Positions 53,119 through 61,752 of a DNA stretch of 64,000 bases are shown one piece after another (position 1 is the stretch's first letter; the number at the start of each line of letters is the position of its first letter). The position numbers and the translations under genes are program-made. The notes under the pieces are model-generated. The model saw nothing but the letters and a program-made list of their open reading frames with translations, did no database searches and had not been told where the DNA came from. Source of the DNA: Methanobrevibacter sp. (lineage in GTDB: Archaea > Methanobacteriota > Methanobacteria > Methanobacteriales > Methanobacteriaceae); the NCBI GenBank assembly GCA_017434555.1, contig JAFRFB010000003.1, positions 34,210 to 98,209 of the forward strand, in the 5' to 3' direction.

Positions 53119-53496
53119 ATGGTGCAGGATTTAAAAGAAATTAAAAAAATAGGTGACAACATAACTGTATTGGATGATGCTTTTAGATTGGAATTATCTT
53201 ATGATAATAGTAATGGTACACCCATGCCTGTTCAGGATTACTTTCGTGAATTAAAATCACGTCTAGTATTGGATGGATTAGCTAAAGTTAACTTAGACCA
53301 TGCTGTTGAAACATTCTATAATTATAGTATGCAGGGTTATTGTCAATTAATATTTGACAAGGATTATTATAAAAGAGTAATGGATAATGATACGATAGCT
53401 AGATTAACGGAGTTATGGGGTGTTAATGTGGAAGCAGTGAGTACTCATGAACTGTTAAAAATGAATATTGGAATACTTGAAAAAGAAATAAAATAA
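53119..53496 (+). CDS. hypothetical protein
   Basis: 125 residues from ATG 53119 (a TTG just upstream is possible). Alpha/beta, DYFRELKSRLVLDGLAKVNL in the middle. Lies just before the exonuclease gene. Not recognised. Confidence 0.6.
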   Translation: MVQDLKEIKKIGDNITVLDDAFRLELSYDNSNGTPMPVQDYFRELKSRLVLDGLAKVNLDHAVETFYNYSMQGYCQLIFDKDYYKRVMDNDTIARLTELWGVNVEAVSTHELLKMNIGILEKEIK

Positions 53497-53514
53497 TATG
53501 GGGGTGTAGTTTTA

Positions 53515-54237
53515 GTGAGGACTGTGTTTTTTGATACTGAGACAACTGGATTAAAACCAGGGGAGGATACGATTATTGAATTAGCTTTATTAATTTATGA
53601 AGATGGAGTATTAATTGAGGAGTATGATCAGCTATTGCAGGTGGATGGGAAGTTGTCAAAGGATATTGTCCGGTTGACTGGTATTACAAATGAAATGTTA
53701 TATCATAGTGGTATTCCTGAGCGTATGGTTGCTGAGAAGTTATGGGATGAATTAGGTTATGGTGGTGTGTGGATTGCACATAACTGCCAATTCGATTTAA
53801 ACTTCATCTACTATTTCTTATCCCGTTTTCATGGTGAGGATGATGTGGAAAAAGTTCTACGTGATATATTGTGGTTGGATACGTTAACCGTGTTACGTGA
53901 TCGTAAGAAATATCCTCATAATCTTCAATCAATGGTAGGGCATTATGAGTTGGATGGGTTTAATTTTCATTGTGCATTGGATGATGCTAAGGCTTTAAGG
54001 GAAGTGGTTCCTTGTTTTATTGGTGAGCGTGATGATTTACGTAGGTATGTTAATGTTTTTGGTTACTTGCCGAAGTATGGTTTAACTGGTAAGCAATTTG
54101 ATTTCATTACTTATACTCCGCAAGCTTTTAATGATGGTTTAGTGGATTATAATGATATTTTACCGTTTAAAAATAATAAAAATAAATTTAAGGATTTGGC
54201 TTCTAAATATTATAGATTTTTAAATGTTGATAAGTGA
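53515..54237 (+). CDS. DEDDh 3'-5' exonuclease (DnaQ-like)
   Basis: 240 residues from GTG 53515, GGGGGTG upstream. Catalytic residues: Asp7 and Glu9 (FFDTETTGL), Asp94 (AHNCQFDLNF), His152 and Asp157 (HCALDDAKAL), the DEDDh set. About 60 residues follow the exonuclease domain. Removes nucleotides from 3' ends; in a virus it may proofread or degrade host DNA. Confidence 0.88.
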   Translation: MRTVFFDTETTGLKPGEDTIIELALLIYEDGVLIEEYDQLLQVDGKLSKDIVRLTGITNEMLYHSGIPERMVAEKLWDELGYGGVWIAHNCQFDLNFIYYFLSRFHGEDDVEKVLRDILWLDTLTVLRDRKKYPHNLQSMVGHYELDGFNFHCALDDAKALREVVPCFIGERDDLRRYVNVFGYLPKYGLTGKQFDFITYTPQAFNDGLVDYNDILPFKNNKNKFKDLASKYYRFLNVDK

Positions 54238-54263
54238 AGAATAATGGGGGGATTGATATTTTT

Positions 54264-54410
54264 ATGGATTGGATTGATGGTAGAGGTAATGGTTTGGATT
54301 ATATTGGTGTTAAGCGTATTATTAGTAAGTATGGTGGTTTGGAGGAGGCTCGTGTTAGGTCTCGTGGTCAGGAGAAGGTTTTGATTAATTTGTATGTTAC
54401 TGAGGATTAG
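54264..54410 (+). CDS. small hypothetical protein
   Basis: 48 residues, with GGGGGGATTGATA upstream. DWIDGRGNGLDYIGVKRIIS and LEEARVRSRGQEKV; basic, perhaps helix-turn-helix. Read from a short frame. Confidence 0.5.
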   Translation: MDWIDGRGNGLDYIGVKRIISKYGGLEEARVRSRGQEKVLINLYVTED

Positions 54411-54460
54411 ATATTCTCATTCTTCTTTTTTTTCTTTTTTGTATATTTTTTTTATATTTT

Positions 54461-54495
54461 GTACCATTAAGTTTATATACTATGAAAACCAATAT
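54461..54495 (+). promoter_or_regulatory. virus promoter of the shared extended-TATA type
   Basis: GTACCATTAAG, then TTTATATA at 54472-54479, then CTATGAAAACCAATAT. Closest match is 46982. Confidence 0.7.
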
Positions 54496-54551
54496 TAATA
54501 TAGGTGAATACAAAAGTATACACTAAAAAAAATTAAAAGGAGACAAAAATA

Positions 54552-54854
54552 ATGAAAATCAAAACCCAAAAAGAAATAATTGAAAACCTCGCAGAAGAAA
54601 TCGAAAACAACCTCGGTGAAGAATTCTACCAAGAACTCAGATACATCGGAGTAGAAAAAATAGACCTCGACCACTTCACACTAGACTGTGAAGTAAGAGG
54701 AGGATTTGACTCATCATGCAACGCAGCATGGGGTGGTGAAGATTATCTCAGTGAAATCACAGAATACATCACTGAAAAATATGATCAAGTCACAAATGTA
54801 AGTTTCACAATCGATGATGAAGAGTTAAATGGGGTAATCACAGTAGAAGTATAA
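54552..54854 (+). CDS. small acidic early protein
   Basis: 100 residues. KIKTQKEIIENLAEEIENNL at the N-terminus, then strands FTLDCEVRGGFDSS and VSFTIDDEELNGVITVEV. Its leader and start are identical over 35 bases to 23031-23065. Acidic, driven by its own strong-looking promoter: an anti-defence candidate by context only. Confidence 0.7.
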   Translation: MKIKTQKEIIENLAEEIENNLGEEFYQELRYIGVEKIDLDHFTLDCEVRGGFDSSCNAAWGGEDYLSEITEYITEKYDQVTNVSFTIDDEELNGVITVEV

Positions 54855-54896
54855 AAATTATACTTCTACTTATTATATATTAAAGGAGGATTACAT

Positions 54897-55232
54897 ATGG
54901 AAAGATACCACACTGATTTAGAAAATAACCACCACTACATATTAATAGATGAAGTGAATTGGAGGAGCTATTACACTCCTAAACAGGATGATGCAATAGC
55001 TATAGCTAGTAAATTAAACCAGTATGAGAAAATTGTATTGGAGCAAAGAGAACGTATCAGAGTATTAGAGAAAACAATACAAGAACATGGATTAACTGTT
55101 GAAAGTGAGGTGCATAATTGTAGTAATTGTGAGCACCGTACATTAAGGTTCAGTGGTGATTTATGGTGTGAAGTTAATGAGAAACTGATTATGAGTCATG
55201 ATTCCTGCAATAGATGGGAATACGGAGAATAA
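54897..55232 (+). CDS. KRF-related protein with coiled coil and Cys tail
   Basis: 111 residues behind GGAGG. RYHTDLENNHHYILIDEV, AIAIASKLNQYEKIVLEQRE, then CSNCEHRTLRFSGDLWC and DSCNRW. Combines the array N-domain, coiled coil and the four-Cys module. Confidence 0.65.
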   Translation: MERYHTDLENNHHYILIDEVNWRSYYTPKQDDAIAIASKLNQYEKIVLEQRERIRVLEKTIQEHGLTVESEVHNCSNCEHRTLRFSGDLWCEVNEKLIMSHDSCNRWEYGE

Positions 55233-55988
55233 TCTCCTTTTTATTCTTTTTATATTATTTTTTTTATATTAACTACCATAAACTATAAATAGTATAACTT
55301 ATTATATTTAATATTATAGCATAGCATATTAATCTTATTTGGAAAAAAATAAGTTTGTTTTTTTTCCAATGATCACAAACATCCAAAATTTTTGTGTGAG
55401 GAAAAAAAAACAATATGTGGGAAAAAAAGCATTTAGCTTTTCTTTGAATATATAGGGGAGAAAAAAAATCACATCAAGAATGAGTAAAGTGTAAAAGTTT
55501 GGAAACTTATAAAAAAAAAATATTTTTAAGGGGAATAAAAAAAATTAAATTAGTCTGGAAATAATTTCAATTGTACTTCCGCAGGTTTTTCAAAAAAATA
55601 AAAATAAACATTAAGAGTTTTTAAGTCTTCATAATATTTTTCAATTTAAGTAAAAAACAATATATAATTTAAGAAAGAATTCACCTTCTTAAAAATATAA
55701 TGAATCACGGGGCGTGAAACAAAAAAAAATTCCCCAATAAAATGAGAAAAATATTTTTTTTTATCCAAACTTTCACTTTTATATTCTCATGTGTTTTTTT
55801 TTCACTAAAAAAAAGGGGAGAATGGGATATTTAAAAAAAAGAGAGGAGAGTATTTTTATATATTTGTTGAAAAAAAAATGATGGTCACGTTTTTTTTGTT
55901 TCAAAAAAATAAAATAAAAGGGTTTGGTAATAACTTTCTTTTTAACCTCTTTCCCCCCTAATTTAAATTTTTTTTTATTATATTTATC
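55233..55988 (+). promoter_or_regulatory. long non-coding region with promoter
   Basis: About 750 bases without a credible gene. A promoter of the shared type (CTACCATAAAC, TATAAATA at 55284-55291, GTATAACTT) stands at its left end, 700 bases from the next gene, so a non-coding transcript is possible. The rest is A/T runs with a few G-rich patches (near 55436-55464, 55709-55715, 55803-55813). No clear stem. Confidence 0.45.
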
Positions 55989-56597
55989 ATGACTATAGGT
56001 ATCGCATTAAAAGACAAGAAAAATCATAGAATAATAATTGGCACAGACAGGCAAGCAACACTTGGAGATGAAATACAAGCCACAGTTAAAAAGAAATATG
56101 TCTGCAGAGAACTGGAAATAATTGACGGATATGAAAATGTTATCGGTACAAGAAAAATATATTTCATATTAGCTGGATGGGGATTCCTAGACGGATTCCT
56201 TGAATATAAATTCAAAATACCACCTATAAATGAAAATATTAACTTCATAGATTACTTATACACATGTTTATTATCTGATTTGAAAACACAATTAATGGAT
56301 GAAAAATTATTAGGATTAAAAGAGGATAAATTCAATAGTGAAAGTAATGTGTTAATAATTTATGATGGTGAAATTTATGAATTAACTAATAGTTTTGGAA
56401 TAGATCATGTGCATACAGATTATGCAGTTATCTGGTCTGGTTGGAAAGTAGCTATTGGTTCATTATACACTAACCTCCATTATCATCAGCATTTGAATCG
56501 TGTTAATATGGTTCAGCAAGCTATTATTAGTTGTGGAGTAAACACTATCTATTGTGATACTAACTCGGATATACATATAATATATGATTATGAGTAA
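55989..56597 (+). CDS. Ntn-hydrolase (proteasome beta/HslV-like)
   Basis: 202 residues. Thr2 follows the start Met (MTIGIALKDKKNHRIIIGTDRQ), as needed for an N-terminal nucleophile, then GTRKIYFILAGWGFLDGFL and an SNVLIIYDGEIYEL strand pair, the layout of proteasome-type Ntn-hydrolases. A protease role in capsid or host-protein processing is possible. The ribosome site is weak. Fold call is fair, activity unproven. Confidence 0.6.
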   Translation: MTIGIALKDKKNHRIIIGTDRQATLGDEIQATVKKKYVCRELEIIDGYENVIGTRKIYFILAGWGFLDGFLEYKFKIPPINENINFIDYLYTCLLSDLKTQLMDEKLLGLKEDKFNSESNVLIIYDGEIYELTNSFGIDHVHTDYAVIWSGWKVAIGSLYTNLHYHQHLNRVNMVQQAIISCGVNTIYCDTNSDIHIIYDYE

Positions 56598-57429
56598 AGC
56601 CAATATACGTTTCAGAATATTAAACAATCAAAATAAACTAGTTACTATTAATGCTACTCTCGGTGAGGATAAAAGATTGTATCGTTGTGGTACACCTATT
56701 TATTGTAACTGTCATGACAGTCCTACACCTTATTTGTTTATTGATGGTGAGGTGTATTGTCCATGCTGTGGTAAGAAATCATTGAGTGTGGAGACTTTTA
56801 CTGAAACTTTATCGAATATTCATTTAACTTATTTTGGAACTGATTATAATACAATGCAGGATTTGTATAAGTTATCGGATACTTTACCTTATACTACTTG
56901 GAACTTGGTTGCTGATTACTTTGTAAAATTAACACCGGCTGAGGTTGACCTTGGATATAGTGTTGGTTATGTGGGTTGGGTTACAAGTAATCCTGAAAAA
57001 GTGGAGGAAGTATTGAATGTTCGTGATGAGTTAAAGGTTTGTAATCAGGAGATAACTAAAGATGATATTATGGAAACGGGTAATCAGTTAAGTGAGGTTG
57101 AAATATTTGACATAGTTGACCGTTTACATGAAGTTTTCAGTGTAGTGGAAACACCTTATGGTGAATTCCAATTATATACTGGTGACGTTGGTGATGATTA
57201 TATTGTAAGTAATCCATTATTTCCACCGAATCCACATATAGGTAATGGTGAATGTTGGTATGTGAAACACACTACTAATGAGATATGGTATATTAGGTAT
57301 AATTATCGTGATGGTGATGACCTACGGATGAATAATGTATTAATTGATTTTGAATTAAAAGCTATAGGTAAAGTAATAGCTTACGATGAAGATGTGGAAA
57401 AACTAATAATGAAACTAAAAGAGAAATGA
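56590..57429 (+). CDS. hypothetical protein with Cys cluster
   Basis: 279 residues from ATG 56590 (another at 56584). Residues about 30-65: RCGTPIYCNCHDSPTP and VYCPCCGKKS, likely one zinc ribbon. Later part is alpha/beta with an acidic C-terminus. Not recognised; overlaps the Ntn-hydrolase gene. Confidence 0.6.
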   Translation: MSKANIRFRILNNQNKLVTINATLGEDKRLYRCGTPIYCNCHDSPTPYLFIDGEVYCPCCGKKSLSVETFTETLSNIHLTYFGTDYNTMQDLYKLSDTLPYTTWNLVADYFVKLTPAEVDLGYSVGYVGWVTSNPEKVEEVLNVRDELKVCNQEITKDDIMETGNQLSEVEIFDIVDRLHEVFSVVETPYGEFQLYTGDVGDDYIVSNPLFPPNPHIGNGECWYVKHTTNEIWYIRYNYRDGDDLRMNNVLIDFELKAIGKVIAYDEDVEKLIMKLKEK

Positions 57430-57773
57430 CTGTACTAGAAACTTTAACAGAATACCGTAAACTATTAGATGAAGAACGGGACATACAAAGGAAAATAAGT
57501 AAATATACACATAACCGTACATTAAAAGATAAACTACTGGAAAAATATACTGTTGTCTTAAATGATAAATACGGTTTTGAAGTATATTATTCAGAAACAG
57601 GATACGGATACTATAAATACATACCATTAAAGGATTTAGAGGAAATTGAAAATTTAACTGGTTCAAAAATGGTTAAAATGAATCATAATATTTATACATT
57701 CCAATGGTTATCTGATAAATTGGAGGAATTTTTATGTGGGGATATGAACGAACAAAAGAAGGATACACAATAA
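57426..57773 (+). CDS. hypothetical protein
   Basis: 115 residues, ATGA overlap. N-terminal coiled coil (TLTEYRKLLDEERDIQRKIS), then an aromatic beta hairpin (YGFEVYYSETGYGYYKYIPL). Not recognised. Confidence 0.6.
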   Translation: MTVLETLTEYRKLLDEERDIQRKISKYTHNRTLKDKLLEKYTVVLNDKYGFEVYYSETGYGYYKYIPLKDLEEIENLTGSKMVKMNHNIYTFQWLSDKLEEFLCGDMNEQKKDTQ

Positions 57774-57988
57774 AACATATTAACGGAGATAATAAGTATT
57801 CTGGTTTAACTATCCAATTACCATTCAAACAAAAAGGTGACGGTTGGATATTATACTGGAATGAAAAAAGAGTACAACAATTAATAACAGGATTAAACGA
57901 TGGTTCAATACCATTCGACACTGATGGAGTAACTTTCAGGATGAACACACCACCAGAACTAACAATAACCTCAAAAGAACATGACTAA
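57734..57988 (+). CDS. hypothetical protein
   Basis: 84 residues, overlapping the upstream gene by 40 bases. GGAGG at 57721 supports the ATG at 57734. YSGLTIQLPFKQKGDGWILY. Not recognised. Confidence 0.55.
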   Translation: MWGYERTKEGYTIKHINGDNKYSGLTIQLPFKQKGDGWILYWNEKRVQQLITGLNDGSIPFDTDGVTFRMNTPPELTITSKEHD

Positions 57989-58160
57989 AATTAATAATAC
58001 TGATAATTATGAGGTTGTGGAGAAAATATTACATATAAAAATGAGATTCCACGACCCCGAATGCAAGGATGTGAATATAGATGATTTAACCGAATTCCTA
58101 ATCGATACTTTAAACAATGAATTCAGTAAAGACTATATTACATTTGAAGAAGTAAAATAA
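57981..58160 (+). CDS. small hypothetical protein
   Basis: 59 residues, starts by overlap with the previous stop. MRFHDPECKDVNIDDLTEFL; alpha-helical. Short-frame call supported by tight spacing. Confidence 0.5.
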   Translation: MTKINNTDNYEVVEKILHIKMRFHDPECKDVNIDDLTEFLIDTLNNEFSKDYITFEEVK

Positions 58161-58176
58161 AATAAATTTTTAAATT

Positions 58177-58458
58177 ATGATGGAGTTTAAGGATTTAAAC
58201 CAAAGATTAAGATTCAAAGACACACGAGACATACGAGCTCGCAGTGCAAAAGAAATGGAAAAAGAACTAAACTATATCACTAATCGTATATGTGAATTAG
58301 AAGAAGAACTACAAGAACTACAATTCCACCATACCTTAATATCATGTGACATCATGATGAAAAGATTCTTAGATGACTTGGAAGATTATGACAAACGTGG
58401 ATTTGATTTAAACAAACTAATCTATGATGATACTGACTATAGCTTAAAAATAAAATAG
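58177..58458 (+). CDS. coiled-coil protein
   Basis: 93 residues. Helices EMEKELNYITNRICELEEEL and QELQFHHTLISCDIMMKRFL. Alternative start at the adjacent ATG 58180. Not recognised. Confidence 0.6.
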   Translation: MMEFKDLNQRLRFKDTRDIRARSAKEMEKELNYITNRICELEEELQELQFHHTLISCDIMMKRFLDDLEDYDKRGFDLNKLIYDDTDYSLKIK

Positions 58459-58474
58459 GGAGGATTAAAATACA

Positions 58475-58738
58475 ATGGAAGACCGAGAATTTATGGAAAA
58501 AGCAGTTGACATGGTACTAACTGCTTATAATGAGTTAGTGGAAATAACAGACAATTATACATTAACTGAAGATGATGTTTATATTGTTTGGATGTGCAGC
58601 ATACTAGGCAATAATAAAGCATTACTATCCACCACAGTACCAGACGGAATGTATTATGAGGTCACTTTCAATAATACAAATAATGAATTATACCTAGATG
58701 GTTATAAGAAACTTATACATAAGAAATATGAATTATGA
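58475..58738 (+). CDS. hypothetical protein
   Basis: 87 residues with GGGAGGA upstream. Helix MEKAVDMVLTAYNELVEITD, then beta strands (MYYEVTFNNTNNELYLDG). Not recognised. Confidence 0.55.
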   Translation: MEDREFMEKAVDMVLTAYNELVEITDNYTLTEDDVYIVWMCSILGNNKALLSTTVPDGMYYEVTFNNTNNELYLDGYKKLIHKKYEL

Positions 58739-58781
58739 ATTATGACTGGTTATAGTGCACGATACATTGGAGATGAAATTT

Positions 58782-59066
58782 ATGAGTATTGAAGAAACTG
58801 TATTCAAATTAAAAGATAAATATTTAAAACAGAGCTGTGATAAAAAATATGGCTCTGAAAGATGTAATCCTAAATATATCATAATACAATCAGATTTAAC
58901 AATTCAAAGGAAAGATGGTAAACCAATCAACAGGGATGACTTTATAATAAAATATAAAAAAGATTATGTGGCGAGCTTGAAAGCTGCAGAATACAAAGGT
59001 AAAATGGAATTACTAAATGAAATATTCGAAGACAATCCCGAGTATACAAGTATAGAAATGGAATAA
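58782..59066 (+). CDS. hypothetical protein
   Basis: 94 residues from ATG 58782, behind GGAGATGA; an upstream TTG lies before that site. EETVFKLKDKYLKQSCDKKY and YIIIQSDLTIQRKDGKPI; helical C-terminus. Not recognised. Confidence 0.55.
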   Translation: MSIEETVFKLKDKYLKQSCDKKYGSERCNPKYIIIQSDLTIQRKDGKPINRDDFIIKYKKDYVASLKAAEYKGKMELLNEIFEDNPEYTSIEME

Positions 59067-59100
59067 AAAAAAATAAAAGAATTTAGGAGGATAATTTTTT

Positions 59101-59562
59101 ATGAGTGATGGATTAACTGATAAAGAATGTATGAAGATTTTAACTAGCTGGTGTATGGATTTGTTCTTATTAAATGAATTTACTGAGTCACAACAAAAAG
59201 AAATTGCTAAGTTCAATGAATTATTTCCAGATAAAACACACAGATTAATAAAAAATAGAACTGAAAGGAAAGAAAGGATGTTAAATCATTTCCGTAATAT
59301 AACTAGTGATGCTGTAATGAATGGTGAAGGTTCAGCATCAGGTTACTGTGTAGCTAATCATAATGGTGGTGAAAGTTACGAACTTAAAATAACAGTAAAA
59401 CGTGATAGATTAACACCTGAATTAAAAGAAAAACATTTTGGTAAAGTTAAAAATACTTGCTTATATTGTATGCATGCTGAATGTAATGAAAAAGGTGTGT
59501 ATTGTAATTTACATAATAAAAAAGTAGATAATAATTATTCATGTTCAGACTGGAACATATAA
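59101..59562 (+). CDS. hypothetical protein with four-Cys C-terminal module
   Basis: 153 residues, AGGAGGATA upstream. C-terminal CLYCMHAECNEKGVYCNLHN and NYSCSDWNI match the module at 51792, 52705, 52950 and 54897. N-terminal helices TDKECMKILTSWCMDLFLLN. Confidence 0.65.
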   Translation: MSDGLTDKECMKILTSWCMDLFLLNEFTESQQKEIAKFNELFPDKTHRLIKNRTERKERMLNHFRNITSDAVMNGEGSASGYCVANHNGGESYELKITVKRDRLTPELKEKHFGKVKNTCLYCMHAECNEKGVYCNLHNKKVDNNYSCSDWNI

Positions 59563-59587
59563 AAAAAAGAATGTGAGGATATATTTT

Positions 59588-59815
59588 ATGAATTGTAAAG
59601 TAGTTTATGGTGAAAGGGATTTAAAAGAAAGATTAATCAGTAATACACGACGTTTAATGGAGTCTGATAAATTAGATTTCTATCCAGAACTAGTGGATTA
59701 TAATCGTCAGTTATTTAATGAGTTATATGATTTAGATATTTTCCTATTCATTAATACTGGTCTTGTTGATAAGTTCTGTAAAAAACATAAACGTTGTAAA
59801 GAATGGTTATTATAA
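59588..59815 (+). CDS. hypothetical protein
   Basis: 75 residues from ATG 59588, GAGGATAT upstream. KVVYGERDLKERLISNTRRL; helical, basic C-terminus with two Cys (FCKKHKRCKEW). Not recognised. Confidence 0.55.
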   Translation: MNCKVVYGERDLKERLISNTRRLMESDKLDFYPELVDYNRQLFNELYDLDIFLFINTGLVDKFCKKHKRCKEWLL

Positions 59816-59854
59816 AAAAAGTGTTAATCATGTTACGGTTGAAGAATATATTAA

Positions 59855-60154
59855 ATGATAGTAAAAAAGTATACTACTATCCGGACTAGTGAGGATATGA
59901 TGGTGCATCCTTTAAGTGATGTTTACACATGCCTTAACGAATTATATTATATTCAATACTTGCTTCGATTATATGGTAAAACTGATAGTGAAACCTATGA
60001 TAAAACAAGTGAGTATATTGAATACTTACAAGACACTTATATTCGCCCGTACTTTGTTGATGAAATGTGTATGAAATACATTAGAAACGGTCATGAACCA
60101 CCAAAGGAATTAATGGATTTAACAAGAATGGAAAATATGTTATGTTTGAAATAA
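59855..60154 (+). CDS. hypothetical protein
   Basis: 99 residues. Four helices predicted (CLNELYYIQYLLRLYGKT, TSEYIEYLQDTYIRPYFVDE). Overlaps the next gene by 13 bases. Not recognised. Confidence 0.55.
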   Translation: MIVKKYTTIRTSEDMMVHPLSDVYTCLNELYYIQYLLRLYGKTDSETYDKTSEYIEYLQDTYIRPYFVDEMCMKYIRNGHEPPKELMDLTRMENMLCLK

Positions 60155-60396
60155 TAATAAACATACTAATAATAATAGGTGCAATAGTATCCGTGATTGG
60201 ATCATGTTTTTTCTGCATGTTCGGATTCATGATACTATACGAATTAATAGAACCAGAATATAATAACTTCAAATTAAGATTAAAAAATAATGAATATAAA
60301 ATCGAAAAAGAAGCAATAGCTATTAAAAGACTAGAACTATTAAAAAAAGACTACCCTGAATTAGAAATAGAATATAATATGGATAAAAAAAATTAG
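60142..60396 (+). CDS. single-pass membrane protein with coiled coil
   Basis: 84 residues. N-terminal hydrophobic stretch (IIINILIIIGAIVSVIGSCF then CMFGFMILYELI) and a helical, charged cytoplasmic tail (KIEKEAIAIKRLELLKKDYP). Confidence 0.6.
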   Translation: MFEIIINILIIIGAIVSVIGSCFFCMFGFMILYELIEPEYNNFKLRLKNNEYKIEKEAIAIKRLELLKKDYPELEIEYNMDKKN

Positions 60397-60409
60397 GAAA
60401 AAAAATATC

Positions 60410-60865
60410 ATGTTTTTTGAAAGAGTAAAAGACTTAATAGAATACTTGGAAGAGTTTAACCCAAATGCAAAAATACTAACTGATATGGGTTTCAGTTGGA
60501 GTAAACCTATGGGTGAAACCAATGAGGATACTCGTAAAACCACTAATATATTATACGTCTATGGTGAATACTATCCACAATATGACAAGATAACTGATAA
60601 GAAATACTTTGATTTAAAAGATTATATTGATTACGAATTAGATACCAAGTATAATATCCTCCGTGTGAAAGTTAAACTCCCCGAAGATAGTAGTGATGAG
60701 CCGGTTAATATTATTGTATATCATTATCCTGAGTTAACATTACGTGAAAGGCAAAAGAAACATTATAATTTAATAATGGATGTATTAGAGTATTGCCGGG
60801 TTAATGATTGTGAAGATTTATTAGATAAAATAATTATCAGATATGTTCCCGGTAGAGGTTTTTAG
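60410..60865 (+). CDS. hypothetical phage-type protein
   Basis: 151 residues. The start VKDLIEYLEEFNPNAKILTD with MGFSWS is a pattern seen in small phage proteins with no assigned function. Ribosome site is poor. The last gene of the operon. Confidence 0.55.
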   Translation: MFFERVKDLIEYLEEFNPNAKILTDMGFSWSKPMGETNEDTRKTTNILYVYGEYYPQYDKITDKKYFDLKDYIDYELDTKYNILRVKVKLPEDSSDEPVNIIVYHYPELTLRERQKKHYNLIMDVLEYCRVNDCEDLLDKIIIRYVPGRGF

Positions 60866-60872
60866 AAAAACA

Positions 60873-60880
60873 TTTATAAA
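60873..60880 (+). promoter_or_regulatory. TATA box
   Basis: TTTATAAA preceded by GAAAAACA, 57 bases before ATG 60937; the ribosome site GGAGG is at 60922-60926. Confidence 0.5.
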
Positions 60881-60936
60881 GTAATCTTATTTAAAAATAA
60901 TCATGTGAATAATAAAAGTATTGGAGGTTTAAAGGA

Positions 60937-61752
60937 ATGGATTTCACACGTGAAAAACTAAACGAACTATTATACTACATGCAAGTAGACAATCCCAAAT
61001 ATGGTTTAATCTCAAAAATATTATACGTATACGGAAGAAAAGTAAAAGAAGTATTTAATTTACAAAAACAAGACATAAACTTCAAAGACAAAGAAATAAC
61101 ATTCAACATCAATGACACATTATATGATTATCCATTAATCGATGAATTGAGTGAATTATTGGAGGATTATATACAAACAAATAATATCCTAGTTGATGAG
61201 GAGTATTTGTTCCGTCGTGAAGATGAAACCATGGCAATGGCAACAAAAAAACTTAACTACTACCTTGAAAAAACAATCAAAAGCATAAACCGAACACTAG
61301 ACCTCGACTATCCACGTATAACCACCAATGACTTAAGATTATTACGTGGAAAACACTTAGTACTAGACGGTGCAGACCTACATGTAGTAAACGAATTATA
61401 CAATAACATTAACATTACATTAACACGTAAATACTTAGACTATGATGAATTATTAAAACAGAAATTCCCTTGTAATGATTTAAGAAGTGTCTTTGAAGAC
61501 TGCACTGATTTAAATTTATTCCATGACGACCGCTTTGAAGACACTAGTATATTCACAGTCAGTTCAGAACACAATAGTACTGTTATTGAAATAGATTACA
61601 CTATGGATGCTGTGCATATAATTAGTGATGAGGATGACCCATTAATACTGGAAATACAGGAAATACCAGTGAATGTTTTAATTAATAATTTAAGTAGGTT
61701 GAAACCGGGTGATTATAAGTATTTGGCTGGTTTAAGATTTATTAAGAATTAG
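60937..61752 (+). CDS. degenerate tyrosine recombinase-like protein
   Basis: 271 residues. Residues 1-170 follow the catalytic fold: YVYGRKVKEVFNLQKQDINF (Arg34), then ITTNDLRLLRGKHLVLDGAD (Asn131 instead of His, Arg134), NNINITLTRKYLDYDEL (Tyr166). The N-terminal core-binding domain is missing. A 100-residue beta C-terminal domain is added. It ends 4 bases inside the convergent integrase gene. It could be an excision or directionality factor, a DNA-binding decoy, or an active recombinase. Confidence 0.65.
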   Translation: MDFTREKLNELLYYMQVDNPKYGLISKILYVYGRKVKEVFNLQKQDINFKDKEITFNINDTLYDYPLIDELSELLEDYIQTNNILVDEEYLFRREDETMAMATKKLNYYLEKTIKSINRTLDLDYPRITTNDLRLLRGKHLVLDGADLHVVNELYNNINITLTRKYLDYDELLKQKFPCNDLRSVFEDCTDLNLFHDDRFEDTSIFTVSSEHNSTVIEIDYTMDAVHIISDEDDPLILEIQEIPVNVLINNLSRLKPGDYKYLAGLRFIKN

